Assembly (NCBI RefSeq): GCF_022376445.1
Contig: NW_025954964.1
Coordinates: 682,001-746,000, forward strand
DNA: 64,000 bases
From: Fomitopsis serialis
Taxonomy: Eukaryota; Basidiomycota; Agaricomycetes; Polyporales; Fomitopsidaceae
Reading direction: 5' to 3'
The position numbers and the translations under genes were made by a program. Below are positions 50,147 through 63,289 of the stretch, one piece after another; positions within the stretch are counted from its first letter, which is position 1; each line of letters begins with the position of its first letter. Below the pieces are notes generated by a model. That model worked only from the letters and a program-made list of their open reading frames with translations, had not been told where the DNA came from and ran no database searches.

Positions 50147-52544
50147 ATGCCTTCCACTCTCTGCACCGCGAAGGCCTCCTACAAAAAGCTCCCGGCACCC
50201 TCGAGCTCACCAACTCCCACCTGCAATGGACGCAGGACGGAAAGAAGGCGCCCTCAGTCAGGGTCGTCCATGCTGAGGCTGCGTGTCAGTTTGGCTTTGT
50301 CCTCATACAGTTGGCAGTGAATTGACGGCGTTCGCGATCCTGAAGCCCTGTTTTCCAGCAAGGAAGGCGCGCCGCAAGTCCGCCTGAAGGTCGGGCTTGT
50401 CAGCGACGATGCAGGTCACAACTTCACCTTCACGTCGCCTCAACCAACCGCGCTTGCCGAACGTGAAAAGTTCAAGAGCGAACTGACAACATCATCAGTC
50501 GTAACCGCAGTGGCGCCGCAACTCTGCAAAGACACCCGGAACCCCAGCCACACCAACGCCAGCGAATGCTGCAAAAGCGAAATTGCCACAGAATGCCACA
50601 ATGTCCCATTCGCGTGCGGGTTCGGTCGATTCCAGAGGCTCAGGTACTCCCGTGGGTAGTGACCCTACCCATGATTATCGGCTACGAAAGAAAGTTCTAT
50701 TGGGCAATCCTGAGCTTGCGGCGTTACACCGAGAGCTCGTCATGGGCGGTCACATCTCAGAGAACGAATTCTGGGAAGGACGAGAAGTACATGACTTGAT
50801 TATCTCTCTGTGTGTGACCTTCTGACGAACGTCATACAGCACCTGATACTGGCCCTCGCCGCGGCGGAGAGCCAGAAGCGGGGTAAGCCAGGGCAGCTTG
50901 TCGACCCGCGCCCGCAGACAGTAGACGGAGAGGTCAAGATAATATAACTCCGCAATTGGTGCATGACATCTTTGAGGAGTACCCTGTTGTCGCCAAGGCC
51001 TACAGTGACACCGTCCCGAACAAGGTATGCCCGTGGAGCTCTCTGCCGTATAGCACAACCAACGTGTAGGCAACAGCTTACAGAAGCGGAGTTCTGGAAA
51101 CGGTACTTCCAGTCCAAGCTGTTCAACGTGCATCGCGCGTCAATTCGTTCGTCCGCCGCACAGCACGTAGTCAAAGACGACGCAATTTTTGACAAATATC
51201 TGGAGAAGGGTGACGACGGTCTGTGCCGCTAATCACGACAGCATTGCAAAGCCGACGGACTGACATCGCCTTCAGAACTTGAGCCCCGTCGCTTGCGGGA
51301 AGAGGGTGTAGATATCTTCATTGATTTGGGTGCTACTTCAGTGGACCATGACGAGGTAATGGAACGCATCGATAACTTGTAGATTTGCTGACTTACTATT
51401 GTTTACCGTAGACTGGTAATGTCAAGGACGTGACAATGCAACCGGGCAAACAAAGGGCGGTCTTGCCGTTAATTCGGAAGTTCAATGAACATTCTGGTCG
51501 CTTGCTGCATACCGCGTTGTAGGGTGTTTGAAATCATATCTTCTCACAGTGAAATTCACCGTATTTCTACTCTAGGGGAGAACCTGCCGCCAAACGACGC
51601 AGGGTGGACGAAGGCGCGGACGTAAGTATCAAGCCGCACTAGCAGCTCCCGTCTCCGCCGCCAGGTGACTTATGAATTGCCACACAGCACCATTCACAAT
51701 TGGATCTAGAAGACCTGCATGACAACCAGAGTTCCGCTGGCATTATCTTAGATATGCAAGATCGACAACGATATTTCGAAAGTCGAGCATTGGATTCGGC
51801 ATCACTAGATGCTTCTCTGGTATATCTTCCGTTATGTCAAAATGCTTAAGCTCATACAGGGTCGACAGCGTGTCGATCCAACGGCTGCCCTGCAGGGGGT
51901 CCAAGACAGTCTCGAGGGTTGGTCGGAGAATCTGAGACATGTGCGTGCTATCCTCAGACACATGCTACATTCGCTCGACTCATGACAAACTCCAGCTGAA
52001 ACTAGAGAACAAGGCGGGGGACGCGGCGCTTATAGCAATGACCAAGAATGTATCCGCTCGCTTGGAGGTGAAGATGCGTAAACGTCCGTCGGATCTTGCT
52101 TTCTATCTCGAAACATGCTTCTCATTCGCGTTCTGTCGTCACGCGTATAGATGACATTCCAGACGGCCTTTTCCGCCAGCTGACGACGTGTCAAACCGCC
52201 GCGAACGAGTTCCTGCGCCAGTTCTGGCTATCGATATATCCGCCAGTCGCGGAAGGACAAATTGTGTCTGCCGCAACACCAGCGCAGAAGGCGGCTAAAG
52301 CGGCCAAAATGATCGGGTATCTGAGCAGGACGCACGAGAAGGTGGAGGCCCTCGTCGGTGTGGCCAGGCAGGAAGGCGTCGACCCTGGTAGAGTCCAAGT
52401 GGTCCGTTCTCTTCGTCGTTCTCCAAATGTGGTTACGCGAGACTGATAAACTTTATACAGGCCATGAAACCCATGCTTGACGCTGTCGACAAAGCTCTCG
52501 CCTTCTGGCAAGCACGGAGCGCCAAGGATAGGGCACCTCGGTGA
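50147..52544 (+). CDS. TFB1: TFIIH core subunit Tfb1 (p62), apparent frameshifts
   Basis: From the ATG at 50147 the protein begins MPSTLCTAKASYKKLP and shows the p62 PH domain (TLELTNSHLQWTQDG, NFTFTSPQP). Two BSD-type segments follow: LVMGGHISENEFW and LTEAEFWKRYFQSKLFNVH with DDAIFDKYLEKGDD. The C-terminal helical part includes QFWLSIYPPVAEGQ, SRTHEKVEALVGVARQEG and PMLDAVDKALAFWQAR. Tfb1 is a structural subunit of TFIIH used in RNA polymerase II initiation and nucleotide excision repair; its PH domain binds acidic activators and XPC/XPG-type proteins. One base appears missing after the LP of KKLP (GGC run near 50188), and further shifts occur near 50490-50540. The part around 51740-51990 could not be read in one clean frame. 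Confidence 0.88.
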
Positions 52545-53236
52545 TTCCTCAGTTCATGTTCACGGACATGTATACGTATTGTAACTACCTACCGTCATGA
52601 GGGCACTATGACGATAATACGCTCTCTATTTCCGATACAGGCGCCCTCAAGATTGTGAAGCTTTTGTAAACCTGGTGCGTGATCTGCTGACTGCTCTAGA
52701 TGACCTATACGTGGATCCATGGTCTTCACCCGCGATGATGGTCTCTTTCAAGCTCAAGCCTCATCGACATCGATCATCGATCATCGACATCTCCGACTGG
52801 CCCGGGGGTGGAGAGAACGGACACGAGCTTATCGGACAAGTCGAAGTTGTCCGGGGGCCAGTACAATGTGCTAAAATGCACCTCTGCTTCCGTATCCTTC
52901 TGGGGCTAGACGCATCAACGATCCTGTCTAAGTCCATTGGACACAACCCTGGGCTGGTCCCTCGAGCCTTCCCTGACGGCTGACATGCTTCAGCTTTCAG
53001 CCAGGATACCGCCGTAAGCAGGCATTGCCAAGGAGTCATGTAATTGGAGTGTTGAATGGGTTTCGCAGTCAGACTCAATTCAGCAGACCATGTTGACTTG
53101 TCAGCGCGTCCAGTTGTCAGACAATAAAGAACTGACATTATCCCAATGTACTATGCGAACGATGTGTGTGAGACAGATAGCAATGACAAGTCCATGCGTT
53201 CAAACATGCAGAACTCGGAGTATCAGCGGAGACTGG
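52545..53236. other. convergent intergenic region
   Basis: Between the Tfb1 and Coy1 3' ends. Short ORFs only. A duplicated CATCGATCATCGA-type motif near 52770 is seen; no gene. Confidence 0.4.
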
Positions 53237-56200
53237 CTATGTGATGAAGGGAGGGGGTTGCTTCTGCAGCTGTGGCCCCGATGATGTGGTGCACTCGAAC
53301 GTCGTGAACATCACGAGAACATGCAACGCAATAGCGTAGCAGATGAACGCTGTCCTTGTTCGACGGTTGCCGAGGATAGCCCGGGTGAGCACGAGCACCC
53401 CTCTTTCCAGAGGGTTGAGCGATTCATACGCTCGGGTGGCTTCCTGGAGCAGGGTCAGTACACGTCCGATTGACATTGTCATGGGACACATACCCTTCCA
53501 CGGAATGCTTGGAACGGATTCATGGCTTCCTCACTGGAGTCCGAATCAGTCGGTGAATACGCCAAGACTCCAGAAAGGATCAGGGACTGACTATCTAGTA
53601 CGATACTTGCTCATATCGTCTCCACGGCCGCCAGCACTCGCAGGGATAGGGTCGAGAGTGGACGGACGCACAGCGGCGTCTTCCCTGTAGCTTTGCATGT
53701 AACGGACCTTCTCATACAGCTTGAGATTGTCAGCTTGGAGACTTTTGACCTATAGAATTGATGTTTCTATTAGGACCGGAGAAGATCTCAGTAACGTCAA
53801 CCAACCTCAGTGCGAAGCTCTGAGATGATGTTGAATTGCTTCCGCAGTTCCTGGACCACCATCAGGCATTGGTTCTTGTTCAGCACATGAGACAACGAAC
53901 CTCTTCCAATTCGGCATTCCGCTGTCTGAAACGGTCGCGTTGGCTTGTGACGATTGGCAGGATCGATGTATCGGCGGACGATGCAAATGGTATAGGCGTG
54001 TTCCTCGCCGGGGAATCCTGCGTGTAACACCGTTGGTCAAGCTCGATAGTTTTACCCATTTGGGTGATGCCCATCGCCTACCGTCTTCTTCCCCAGTTCA
54101 ATCCCAGCAAGTCCATCCATTGACCCAATTCGTGGACTATCGGACAAGCCTGAGTCACCATTCTGTTTCCGCTGCTCCATCTGGAGCAAGTCATTCTCGA
54201 GCTTCTCGCTAAGCATCCGCTGCTTCTCGAGTTCAGATTCCGTAACAGCGAGCTGAGCCTGCGCCGCCATCACGGACGCCTCGAGCTCGCCGTGGAGAAT
54301 CTGCCGGGAAGTATCGTCAACGGATGCAGTCTTGTGTGCGAGGAGGGTGCACTTACCCTGAACTTCGTCAGCTCCTCCTGGATCCGCTTGTTCTTCGTCA
54401 CGAGCAGGACTTCCAACGACTTCCCGGTCTGGGCGTTCGCTTTATCGGCGTTGGGGTTCGGCAGCCGTAGACCGAGAGCGTCACCGTTCCCGTTGATGGT
54501 ATGCCCTCGCTCTCCTCATCGTCTTCGAGCCCGCCAAATTCAACGTACTGGTATACGGCATGAGAATGGACCACTGGTGCAGAATCCAGTTCACGGACCT
54601 TCATGATCTCGAGCTCGCGCTTGACTTCGTCATAGTCGCTGTACTGTTTGAGCTTGGCCCTGAGCTGATCGACCTCTGCGACTGGATAGTAGCCAGAGTT
54701 AATTAGCTGTTGGGGGTGAACGACGGGTACATGTACCTTCTTCTGCAGCTCTCGAGCAGTCTCCTCAGCCTTCTTGAGGCCACTGCCTTGGCATCCGCCG
54801 TGGCTAGCTTCTGCGCGTCCAGCGCACGAGACAGCTGGTCAGTCTCAGACTCCAGTTCAGCGACCTTCGCTTCGAACTCCTTGATCCTGTATACATTGGT
54901 GCCGTTAACCTCCACCAGAACAGAGCCAGCTTGGTCAGGTTCAGAGAGCGACTCGCCTGTCAGCATGATCGCTGCCACTCTTGATGGCCTCAATCTCCGC
55001 GCGCAGTAGTTCCTACGAAGACAAAATTGCTTGAGCGAACACCTCAAGTACACTGAACAACGTACATTTCGCCGTTCGACAGTCGCAACGCGGCTGTTGG
55101 CCTGTTCGAGGTCAGCGACAACCATGTCGAGTTCGCCGAGCTTCGCGACGACTTCTTGGTCTACGGACAGGACCTGCTTAAGATTCACAATCTAGTAGAC
55201 CGGGAGTCGTACCTTGACGTTGCGTATGGTCGATCAGCTTCGCTTGGTTAGACTCGTTCGAAGTGCGGAGGTCCCGGAGCTGGCTCCTCGTCAAGGTGAC
55301 CTGCCTCTGAAGGTCTTGCTCTCTAAATTATGTCAGTCAAATCGTCTTGTGACCACGTAGCACCAGCTTACCGCTCTTCGTAGTTGCGCATCTTCTCGTC
55401 GTAGGTAGCATTCAGCTCGTTTTCCTTTTGCGTGACCTTCTCCTGGATCATCTCCTCCATCTAGCATGGAAACACTTCAATGTCCAATTCACACTATGCA
55501 ACGGAGGAATACCTTTTGTTCAAGCTGCTCAATGCGCGCATCCGCCTTGCGTTTCGCTGCTTCCAGCGACGCAGTTTCATTGAGTCGCTTGCGTAGCTCG
55601 ACATTCTCGTCGCGCATCCGCTGCAAGTCTGCTTCGAGCTCACGCGCCTCAGCGACCTTGACGGTTTGATCCTACGCAAAGGAGAACGTATAGCAACCGT
55701 CGAAGTGACGCTCAGCGATACACTTACAACAGCCGCTTCCAACAGAGGGTAAGGGTCGGGTGCCTCGGCTAGAACCTTGTAGACATTGAGGAAGGCATTC
55801 TCAGCCGTCTTGGAGCGCTTTGTGAGGCTGTCAATCTCAGTCTGATAGGCTAGCACAGTGCCAGTATAATGAATATTACACAGCGACGTGCCGCAGGGGT
55901 TGAGCAAGCTAGAGCGTACCCTTCAGCAGCGTCTTGAAGGCGGTGAGCTTCTCCTCTTCAGGGATCTTCTTGAAGTCTGTTGAATATCCACATGGTTCGT
56001 TCACGCGTGTCAATGGGCAAAGGTACTGCCACGCACCCTTGGTACGGTCAGCGAGTGCTTTACGGCCGACCACGCTCTCCTTCTGGTTGTCCACGAGCTC
56101 GATGCCCTGGGCATCAAGAGTCTTTTGGAGTTCGGATAAGTTGATGTCTGCATATCATGCAAGATATTTCATGCCATCCTCATACCATTCAGCGTTTCAT

Positions 56201-56259
56201 CCAGACATACCCTTCCATGTGGCAAGCGCGCCCGAGAAGTTCTGTTCGACTGCAGTCAT
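53237..56259 (-). CDS. COY1: Golgi coiled-coil protein Coy1 (CASP homologue)
   Basis: The minus strand reads from the ATG at 56259 ([16 protein letters not shown]) through many short exons to 53237. The N-terminus matches [76 protein letters not shown]. Long coiled-coil segments follow ([52 protein letters not shown]). The C-terminus has [21 protein letters not shown], then a hydrophobic tail anchor ([17 protein letters not shown]). Coy1/CASP are Golgi tethers with a C-terminal membrane anchor that act in retrograde transport. Exons were not all joined; the part at 54400-54600 contains a frame change ([20 protein letters not shown] continues in another frame). Confidence 0.88.
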
Positions 56260-56566
56260 AGCGTAGGCGTCCTGCACCACGTCGAGACAACCGGTGAAAT
56301 GACACGCGTTTGGTGTATGATACAAGTCAAGAAGGCCAAGAGACAGCGGGCAGACCACGTAGACCGGAGGACGCGGGGAAGGAGACGGTGGCTGAGCAGC
56401 GCGCAGCGAGCGTACAGCGGGAGGCGCATCGCCGGGGAAGGAAGGTCGTTCCCATCTCAGATCCCGCCCGCGCTTCGTCCGGAAATTGCTGCTAGCGTCA
56501 CGGTGTATCCGCTGCCACTGCACGTCGCGCTCTCCTCCTTTCGTCCCCGCTGGCCTCCTCGCGACG
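56260..56566. other. divergent promoter region
   Basis: About 300 bases between the Coy1 and MRPS9 start codons. No other gene is seen. Confidence 0.4.
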
Positions 56567-57746
56567 ATGAACGTAGTGCGCAATGCAGTGCGCCCTGCAC
56601 TCCGCTGCCGCGCCTACGCCACCTACGTCCCGCCAGCATCGCTGAGAGACGTTCTACCGGGGAAGTCAGGTTCCAAGAAAACGCCACCCGAGTCTCCCAA
56701 CTTCTACACCGGCAGCGCTGAGTACTACGACCAGCTCAATGGCCTTGAAAACGCCGTGCACGACACGCGTACGGCTCTCAAGACCTTGCAGCTCCTCCCG
56801 CTCCCGGCCTTTGCTCGCAGTGCCATCCCGCCTGCGCAACCCGTCTGGCAGACGAAGCGGGACATCGCGGGCAGGATGACCACGCCCCTCACCATGACGC
56901 GGTATCGCCGTCTCATACAATTGCTCAACCAATTGGACCAGTACCGGCGGATAGCAGAGGTCGCAGGCGTAGACGTGCTCTCATCAAAAGTCGGAGACGT
57001 GCTGTCAGTGTTCGAGAAGGCGAATAAGGAGGCCATCCTTGCGCATGGCAGGAGGAAACCTGTGGAGTTCGACGAGTATGGACGGACCTACACGCTTGGT
57101 CGAAGGAAAACTAGCACTGCTCGTGTCTGGACCATCGCCGTGCAAAGACCGCCAGAGGTCTCCGAGGAGGTGGATGCCAACGAGGAGCCCTTGCCGCAAA
57201 TCGAGTCAACCGTGACGTCCGCCATCGACAATACCCCGCCGAAGCCCGTCCAGGTCACCACGACCAATGTCATCATCAACAACCGACCGCTTGTGGACTA
57301 CTTGTGAGTTGTTCATGGATGGTCTACATTCAGCGTCTCATGCACTTCGTATTGCAGCCCCCAGTTGCCAGACCGCGAGCGGGTGATCCTCCCCTTCAAA
57401 ATCGCAGGCCTCGTCGGTGCCTACAACGTGTTCGCCATCGTGCGTGGTGGCGGATCTACTGGGCAGAGCGGCGCTGTAAGCCTGGGTATTGCCAAAGCCC
57501 TGGCAGCCCACCCCCCGACGTCGAGCCGCTCCTACGCAGAGGTGCGTGACTTCCGCTCTTGGCTGCAATCATGACGCTGTTTTGACCTGCGTCTCCCAGC
57601 GAAACTGTTGCGCCGTGATCCTCGTATGGTCGAGAGGAAGAAGACGAACCGGCGCGGTGCTCGCGCAGCTGTAAGGCTTCATCCCCGCTCTCTCTGTGCA
57701 CAACGATGTTCATGCTCTTCTACAGTACAACTGGATCAAACGGTGA
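56567..57746 (+). CDS. MRPS9: mitochondrial ribosomal protein uS9m (MRPS9), one apparent frameshift
   Basis: Exons 56567-57303, 57358-57541, a third from 57600, and a last short exon ending at 57746. The N-terminus ([20 protein letters not shown]) is a typical mitochondrial presequence. The long N-terminal region typical of fungal mitochondrial S9 is followed by the uS9 core: [47 protein letters not shown], then [20 protein letters not shown] and a final YNWIKR, the conserved C-terminus that reaches the decoding site. The core reads correctly only if the C6 run at 57511-57516 is C7, which gives [12 protein letters not shown] and the right exon phase. It is a small-subunit protein of the mitoribosome. 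Confidence 0.92.
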
Positions 57747-58728
57747 CCCCTTCTTCGGGGTGCGGTTGGTATTCCATCTCACTACGGTCATCACGACGGT
57801 TTGCTAGTCTACGTAGAACGCAATATAGTAGACTCTTACACAACACTGCGCGTTGGTCTGACCATTCCGAGGGGTGCTCATGGAATACACCGGAAGCATA
57901 ATGCGTATAAAGAGTACGCGACCTCAATATATCATCACACAATCAAAAAACAAGGCACAATGCATTTGACTAGTAGCTACTTGACATACACAAGTAACGG
58001 GGTACACAACATAGCAAGCCGCCAAACAACCTGGAGAAGAGTGATAATCAGCCTAATGTTCCTTTGCAACGAGTAGATGCGCAAAAAGAATAATCAGCAT
58101 TGCAGAAGTACAGAAGTAAGTCGTCAACTGGTCGAAACCATCAGACTGTTGAGCTTGATAATGTGTTTGTTGTTCATCATTCAGTGAAAGGGAAAGCCCC
58201 GCCCACATTGAGAGAGATGAGAACGGGAGGGAACACTCACCGACACACCAGATGCTCAATACATCCTTCGTACCACCCACAAGATTGCCACGCCAGGTAT
58301 CCCTAGGATCCGTACGTACCTAAGATAACTTACCGTGCATCGCAACGAGCGTTGACCAGAAATGATTTCGTAGAAGGCGGCTTGAAGGTATGCGTCTGCC
58401 ACTGGGAGAGAGCAAGAAGGGTACGTCAATTTTTAAAGCATTTTCGGGGCGCTAAACACTATCCCACGCTCTTGGATAGCGGCATAAGCCGATTCGACAC
58501 ATACATCCAACCAAATCTTCCTCTTTCGAAGCAATAAAGTCAGCGTTTTCGCACCGAATAGTCATGAGCAGAGGTGTATTGCGGGGTGATAGACTATAGA
58601 TTACTCTGGCAACACATGTAAAGCGGATCATGAGCGAAAGGACCAGTGAGCGGCGACAGTCATAAGCCAAAGCGCGAGGAAGTGAAGGTAATAACATAGG
58701 TGAAAGGTCTACAAGAAGCGTCTGTCCA
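57747..58728. other. convergent intergenic region
   Basis: About 980 bases between the MRPS9 and Bre1 stop codons. It is AT-richer than its neighbours around 57900-58100 and holds no supported gene. Confidence 0.4.
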
Positions 58729-61700
58729 TCATTGGAAATACAACTGCTGGACTTCTCCTTGAGAGAATGCGAGATTGCATGCAGGACACTTGCGTTGTCG
58801 CGTCGCTATACGGGCATCCACGCAAGACTTGCAGAATGCTACACCACGAGATGTTACTTTGCGCACGTTGATCAGATGCAGGTAAACTCACAGTGCATGC
58901 ACTTCGTGATTACCGTGCTGCGCATATTCTGCCTGCAGGTGGAACATTTGAGGATGCTCTACGGCATGTCATGCATCAGTTGCGATACGACGCAGTTCCA
59001 AAGGCCAAACTCACCATGCATTGATCAACTTCCGTCTGCAGCTGGGCTTCACGTGTACTCGAACTTGCACTCTGATTCTGAGATGCAAGCTTGAGCTTCG
59101 CGGCCTGGCGTTCTGCCTCTTTCTTGGCCTTTATCGTCGCTTCTTCTGCTGACTGCAACTGAGCGCGTTCCCGCATAAGAGCCTCAAAATGCTCCTTCAG
59201 GCTCGATACCGCCTGCACAAAACATTGGCGAACCAGACCGCATCCAAGACAAACAGGAGCGAACCTTGTCGTATGATGACTTCTGGGCCTGAAGACGAGA
59301 TTGCAGTGTTTCAACCTCAGCTCTCCGTTTCCGATCGATATTCTCCAGGTGCACATTAGCGGTCTTGATCTTGTGCAATTCCTTTTCCGCCGCACTCTGG
59401 TAGATATACACAAGTTAGCGAGTTGAGAGCCAGATAACACGACCGAGGCTTACTATCTGCACGGCGAACTTCTGCTGGGTCTCCATCCACACATCCATGG
59501 CCTTCGTATGCTTTTCGCACCTGCGCAACAGTTGCTTCCGTTCCGACTCGCTGGCCTCCTTGTCACGCATGAGTGCGTAAAACTTGTTCTCGGACTTTGC
59601 TTTCTGGAAGCGCGGCCATTGTTAGATGCTCCATCAACGATACATCATACGACTCACGTCGGTAGCACTCTTGGTGAGCCTTTCTTCCATGGCAGACAGA
59701 TCGAAGACCTTGTTTTGAAGCTGTTTGTTCAACGAGTCCCACGCAGCCGATAATCTATCCAGCTCAGCATATAGGGATGATTCCGCCTACACATAACTCT
59801 GGATAAGTAATCGGGCATGCCATATGTATTGCATGCACTAGCCTCTTGCTGTTGTCTCAGCTGCAAAGACAGGCGTTCAAGCTCATTCTCCTTGTGCTGC
59901 ATTCGTTCCAGCAGTGATGTAGCGTCCGAAGGCAGCGTAGACGTGTCACCATACAACGATCGGTATTTCTCCAATTCTTTCTCCGTCACCTGAAGGCGTT
60001 CTTGCGCCTCAGCTTCACGTCTGAGATCACCTCCGGCGTCTGACTGGGAGAGAGTGACCTCCAACGCGGTCACCTTGGCCTCGGCCACCCTGTAAAAATG
60101 AAAATATAATTACTGTCAGTCAAGCTGCCCAAAAAGATAACATACCGAAGTCTCTCCTTGATGTCATCTACGTACCCCTTTGACTCCTCAGAATAACCAC
60201 GCAGAACGAACTGCAATATATCCTCATCGCCTGTCTGAGCGGCAAGACGACTCCTAAGCCTTGTAACTTCCAACTTCAGCAACTCAATGCGCTCCTTCGT
60301 TTCGACGCTATGTCAGATGTGCAAACAAATGTCGCAGTGCAATGAATGGGACTGACAGAACGTGATTCTGACAGCTGTCTGTACTCGTAAGTGCCTGCCA
60401 CTTGACCTGGTCCTTTTGCCTGCGTTCAAGCAGTTCGGCAACCTGTTGGTCCCGCTGTTCTCGAAGGCGCACATTGTCGAGGTCTCTCTTCGTGAGCATA
60501 GTTTTCAACTCCGTGACATGTTCAGAAACTGCCTGGCCAACACATGAGCCCGAGTCTAGGCTATCAGACTCGTCACTGACCGTATCGCTATGTGCGGTTT
60601 CGACGCGGCTCTCCTCCGCTCTATGGATGTGCTCTTCAAGCTTGCTGATAGCTTCTCGGTCCTCTTGATGTGCAGTCTCAAGACGCTCATTTTGCTCTTG
60701 CAACATGCGATAGAAAGGTGAGGCCGTTACCACCTCTTCTGTGACGCCCCGGAACTGAGTCAGGTGTTAGCCTGGGACAGTGAACGAGTAGTGCCACACA
60801 CCTCGGCTACCGCTTGGCTGGCAGTGATTCGCAGGCTCACATTCTCCGTCCGAACCTTCGCAAGCTCTGCAGAGCGAAACTTTGCAATGGCCTCCCACTC
60901 CTGTGCTGTTGCTTCACTGTCTATGGCTGGCGGAGGCTAGGAAAACATCAGGAAGTACTCCACGATCAGAAATGTACTGGACTCCCACCAATGGACCAAA
61001 GGACTCACTGCTGGCGATGCTGAGGCCTCGGATGATGGTTCGGCCTTGACTTTGCCGTTAATTGGCTGGGTATGGGAGACGGTGACGACCTTGCTTTGCA
61101 GTCGGTCTAAGCGTTTCTCCGCAGTGACTAACTGTGCGCGATATTGATCACGTTCCGCCACCATATCACGCAGTCTGGTACGCGCGAGAGACAGTTCAGC
61201 ACGCAAAGACGACTCCTGCGCCAATCATGAAATACCAGTCAACACAGCGTGCGTGACAGCCCACTTACCTCTGTATGTGCCTTCTGCCGTGTCCAATAAT
61301 CCCCATCTTGCAACACCCTCGCTTGCGCTTGGTCGCCCAGGCGACAAACGCACTCACAAGCTCCGTTGTTGCCTGCATTTTACCTCGCAAAGACTCAAGA
61401 TATTGCGGATCTGCGTCGTCGGTTACGTGGACCGTCAAGTCATAGATCTCTGCGTGCAACGTGAGATCATGCAGGGCTCTATGACCCCAGAAGACATACC
61501 CTCTGACTTCACATCAACAGGAGGAAGGTCGTCAGGCCTGACCAGCATGCGATTGTACCGATGATCTGTGTGGCGGTCAGAACACATCGCTATGTCGTAC
61601 TGAGAACAAAATACCTGAGTCCAGCACGCCTCAAGAGCAGCCAAACCAGCCTCACAATTGCTCCTCCGTCGTTCGAGGTCTGCGACACGAGTCTCGCTCC

Positions 61701-61968
61701 TCTCATATTCTCGCGAGTAGTACTTCATTCGCCTGTAAATTGCATCTTTACGGAATATCTGCATAGCAATGAGGTACAGTTAGAGTCCCCTAAGAGCGTT
61801 CTCAGTATAATTGATACCTCTAAGTGGTCACCATCCTTGGGTTCGTCTGGATGTGATGCGACACCGTTGACAAGGCTCGCGGACGGCTTCTCCTCGCTCA
61901 CCGCCCGCTTCTTAGGAAGTGACTGCTCTGCGTCGTCAGCATGCGGCCGCTTCTTCGTCTCCGCCATT
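58729..61968 (-). CDS. BRE1: E3 ubiquitin ligase Bre1 (histone H2B)
   Basis: The ATG at 61968 opens MAETKKRPHADDAEQSL with a basic, nuclear-signal-like KKRAV. Many short exons encode almost continuous coiled coil: YRRMKYYSREYERSETRVAD, LVRPDDLPPVDVKSE, SLARTRLRDMVAERDQYRAQ, LKTMLTKRDLDNVRLREQRD and others. The gene ends with a RING finger split by an intron: LKCSTCRQNMRSTVITKCMH, then SFCKSCVDARIATRQRKCPA and CNLAFSQGEVQQLYFQ, stop 58729. Coiled coil plus terminal RING with this sequence is Bre1 (RNF20/40), which with Rad6 monoubiquitinates histone H2B and so promotes H3K4 methylation. The whole length fits one protein of roughly 800 residues. It is divergent from Duo1, 212 bases between starts. 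Confidence 0.93.
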
Positions 61969-62180
61969 GCGCAGGAGGAACAGTAGCGAGCGGTGAAATC
62001 AGGATACGTGGTCGTGAAGGTCGAACGAGCCCAACAGAGAGCGAGCTCAGTGGCAAAGGGACTTGAATTCTTCAATCTCCGACACCCAAAACGGGGTGCG
62101 CGGGGAGGCCACGTGCTATGGGGGCGTCGCGGTCCCCGACGCGTCTTGCTCGCGAACTCGATTGCGATCGCGCCCCGGCC

Positions 62181-63289
62181 ATGGACTCGCCCAGCATCTC
62201 CGAGCTCAACGTGGAGCAGAGCGGTTCGCGTCTTCTCTCCGAAACATCTCTTCTACCCAGCAGCAGCTCAAGTTCGTCACGCACCGGCCCAGGAGGCGAC
62301 GACCTCTCCCTTTCAGAACTATCACTCTCAGAGCGCCCTCAGCCTGCACCTTCACGTCGACCGAAGTTCAGCCTGCTAGCCCAGCCTTTGCCTCAGAAAG
62401 CGCCCTCAATGGATAACGATAGCGCGATTCTAGAAGAGGATGCAGAGACGGAAGGGGAGGCCGGGTTGGATCAGACTATGACACAAGAAGACGTGGAGAA
62501 GGCAAAGAAGTTAGCCTCACGGACCAGAGAAGACAAACTACAGCATGACTTGTTTATTTTGAAGAAACTCAATTTCGCATTTGAAGTGTATAAGGAGGCG
62601 TTGAAGGAAGCGAAGTCCAGCACAGAGGTGAGCTGCCGGATCCGTGCGCCGAGATGCATCTGCCACAGCTATTCGCAGCGGGTTGCCGAACAACTGAAGC
62701 ACACTGAAGCGCTGTTGGACAAATATGTGAATATACTATCAAAGACGGAAGATGCCGCACGTCTGCTCACAGACGAACGATGGCAAGGTGCCGAAGCGGT
62801 CTGTACCTTCGTCGCCGCGCAGGCTTTGACTCACTTCTATGCAGGATGAAGATGTGCTCGAACAGGAATACCGGCAAAACTTGGAGCGTGCTCGGCGTGA
62901 GGAGGAGGAGCGGCTACTTTCCGCGCAGCGAGAAAAGGAACGCCTTGAACGAGAAGACCAGGAACGAAAAGAAGCCGAGGAGAGACAAAGGCTTGAGAGG
63001 GAGCGAGCTGAAGCAACAAAAGCTGTCGGAAGGGGCAGTGGCGTAAGGGGTGTCAGAGGTACAAGAGCATCGATGAGAGGAATGAGGGGAGCTGCTCGTG
63101 CCGGTAAGTGTGTAACGGTGCGATCTCGGGAGACATCATTTATGGTATTGTCAAGCACCCGCTGCAACTGCAAGCACAAGAGGTACACGAGGTACTACAA
63201 GTACAACGGGTCTCAGGCGACCCACCGCGACGTCCGGCCGCACAGTCGGTTCTACTGGTCGTGGGGTTCCAGCGTCCAAACGAAGCTGA
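62181..63289 (+). CDS. DUO1: DASH/Dam1 complex subunit Duo1
   Basis: Exons 62181-62627, 62679-62798, 62845-63103 and 63183-63289 join in frame. An upstream in-frame ATG at 62118 would add 21 residues; MDSPSISELN at 62181 is the better start. The Duo1 core is clear: LKKLNFAFEVYKEALKEAKS, RVAEQLKHTEALLDKYVNIL, LLTDERWQGAEADEDVLEQE. A long charged helix follows (REEEERLLSAQREKERLER), then an Arg/Gly/Thr-rich tail (GLRRPTATSGRTVGSTGRG) likely to bind microtubules or nucleic acid. The DASH/Dam1 complex couples kinetochores to spindle microtubules and is fungus-specific. All splice sites are standard and all phases agree. Confidence 0.92.
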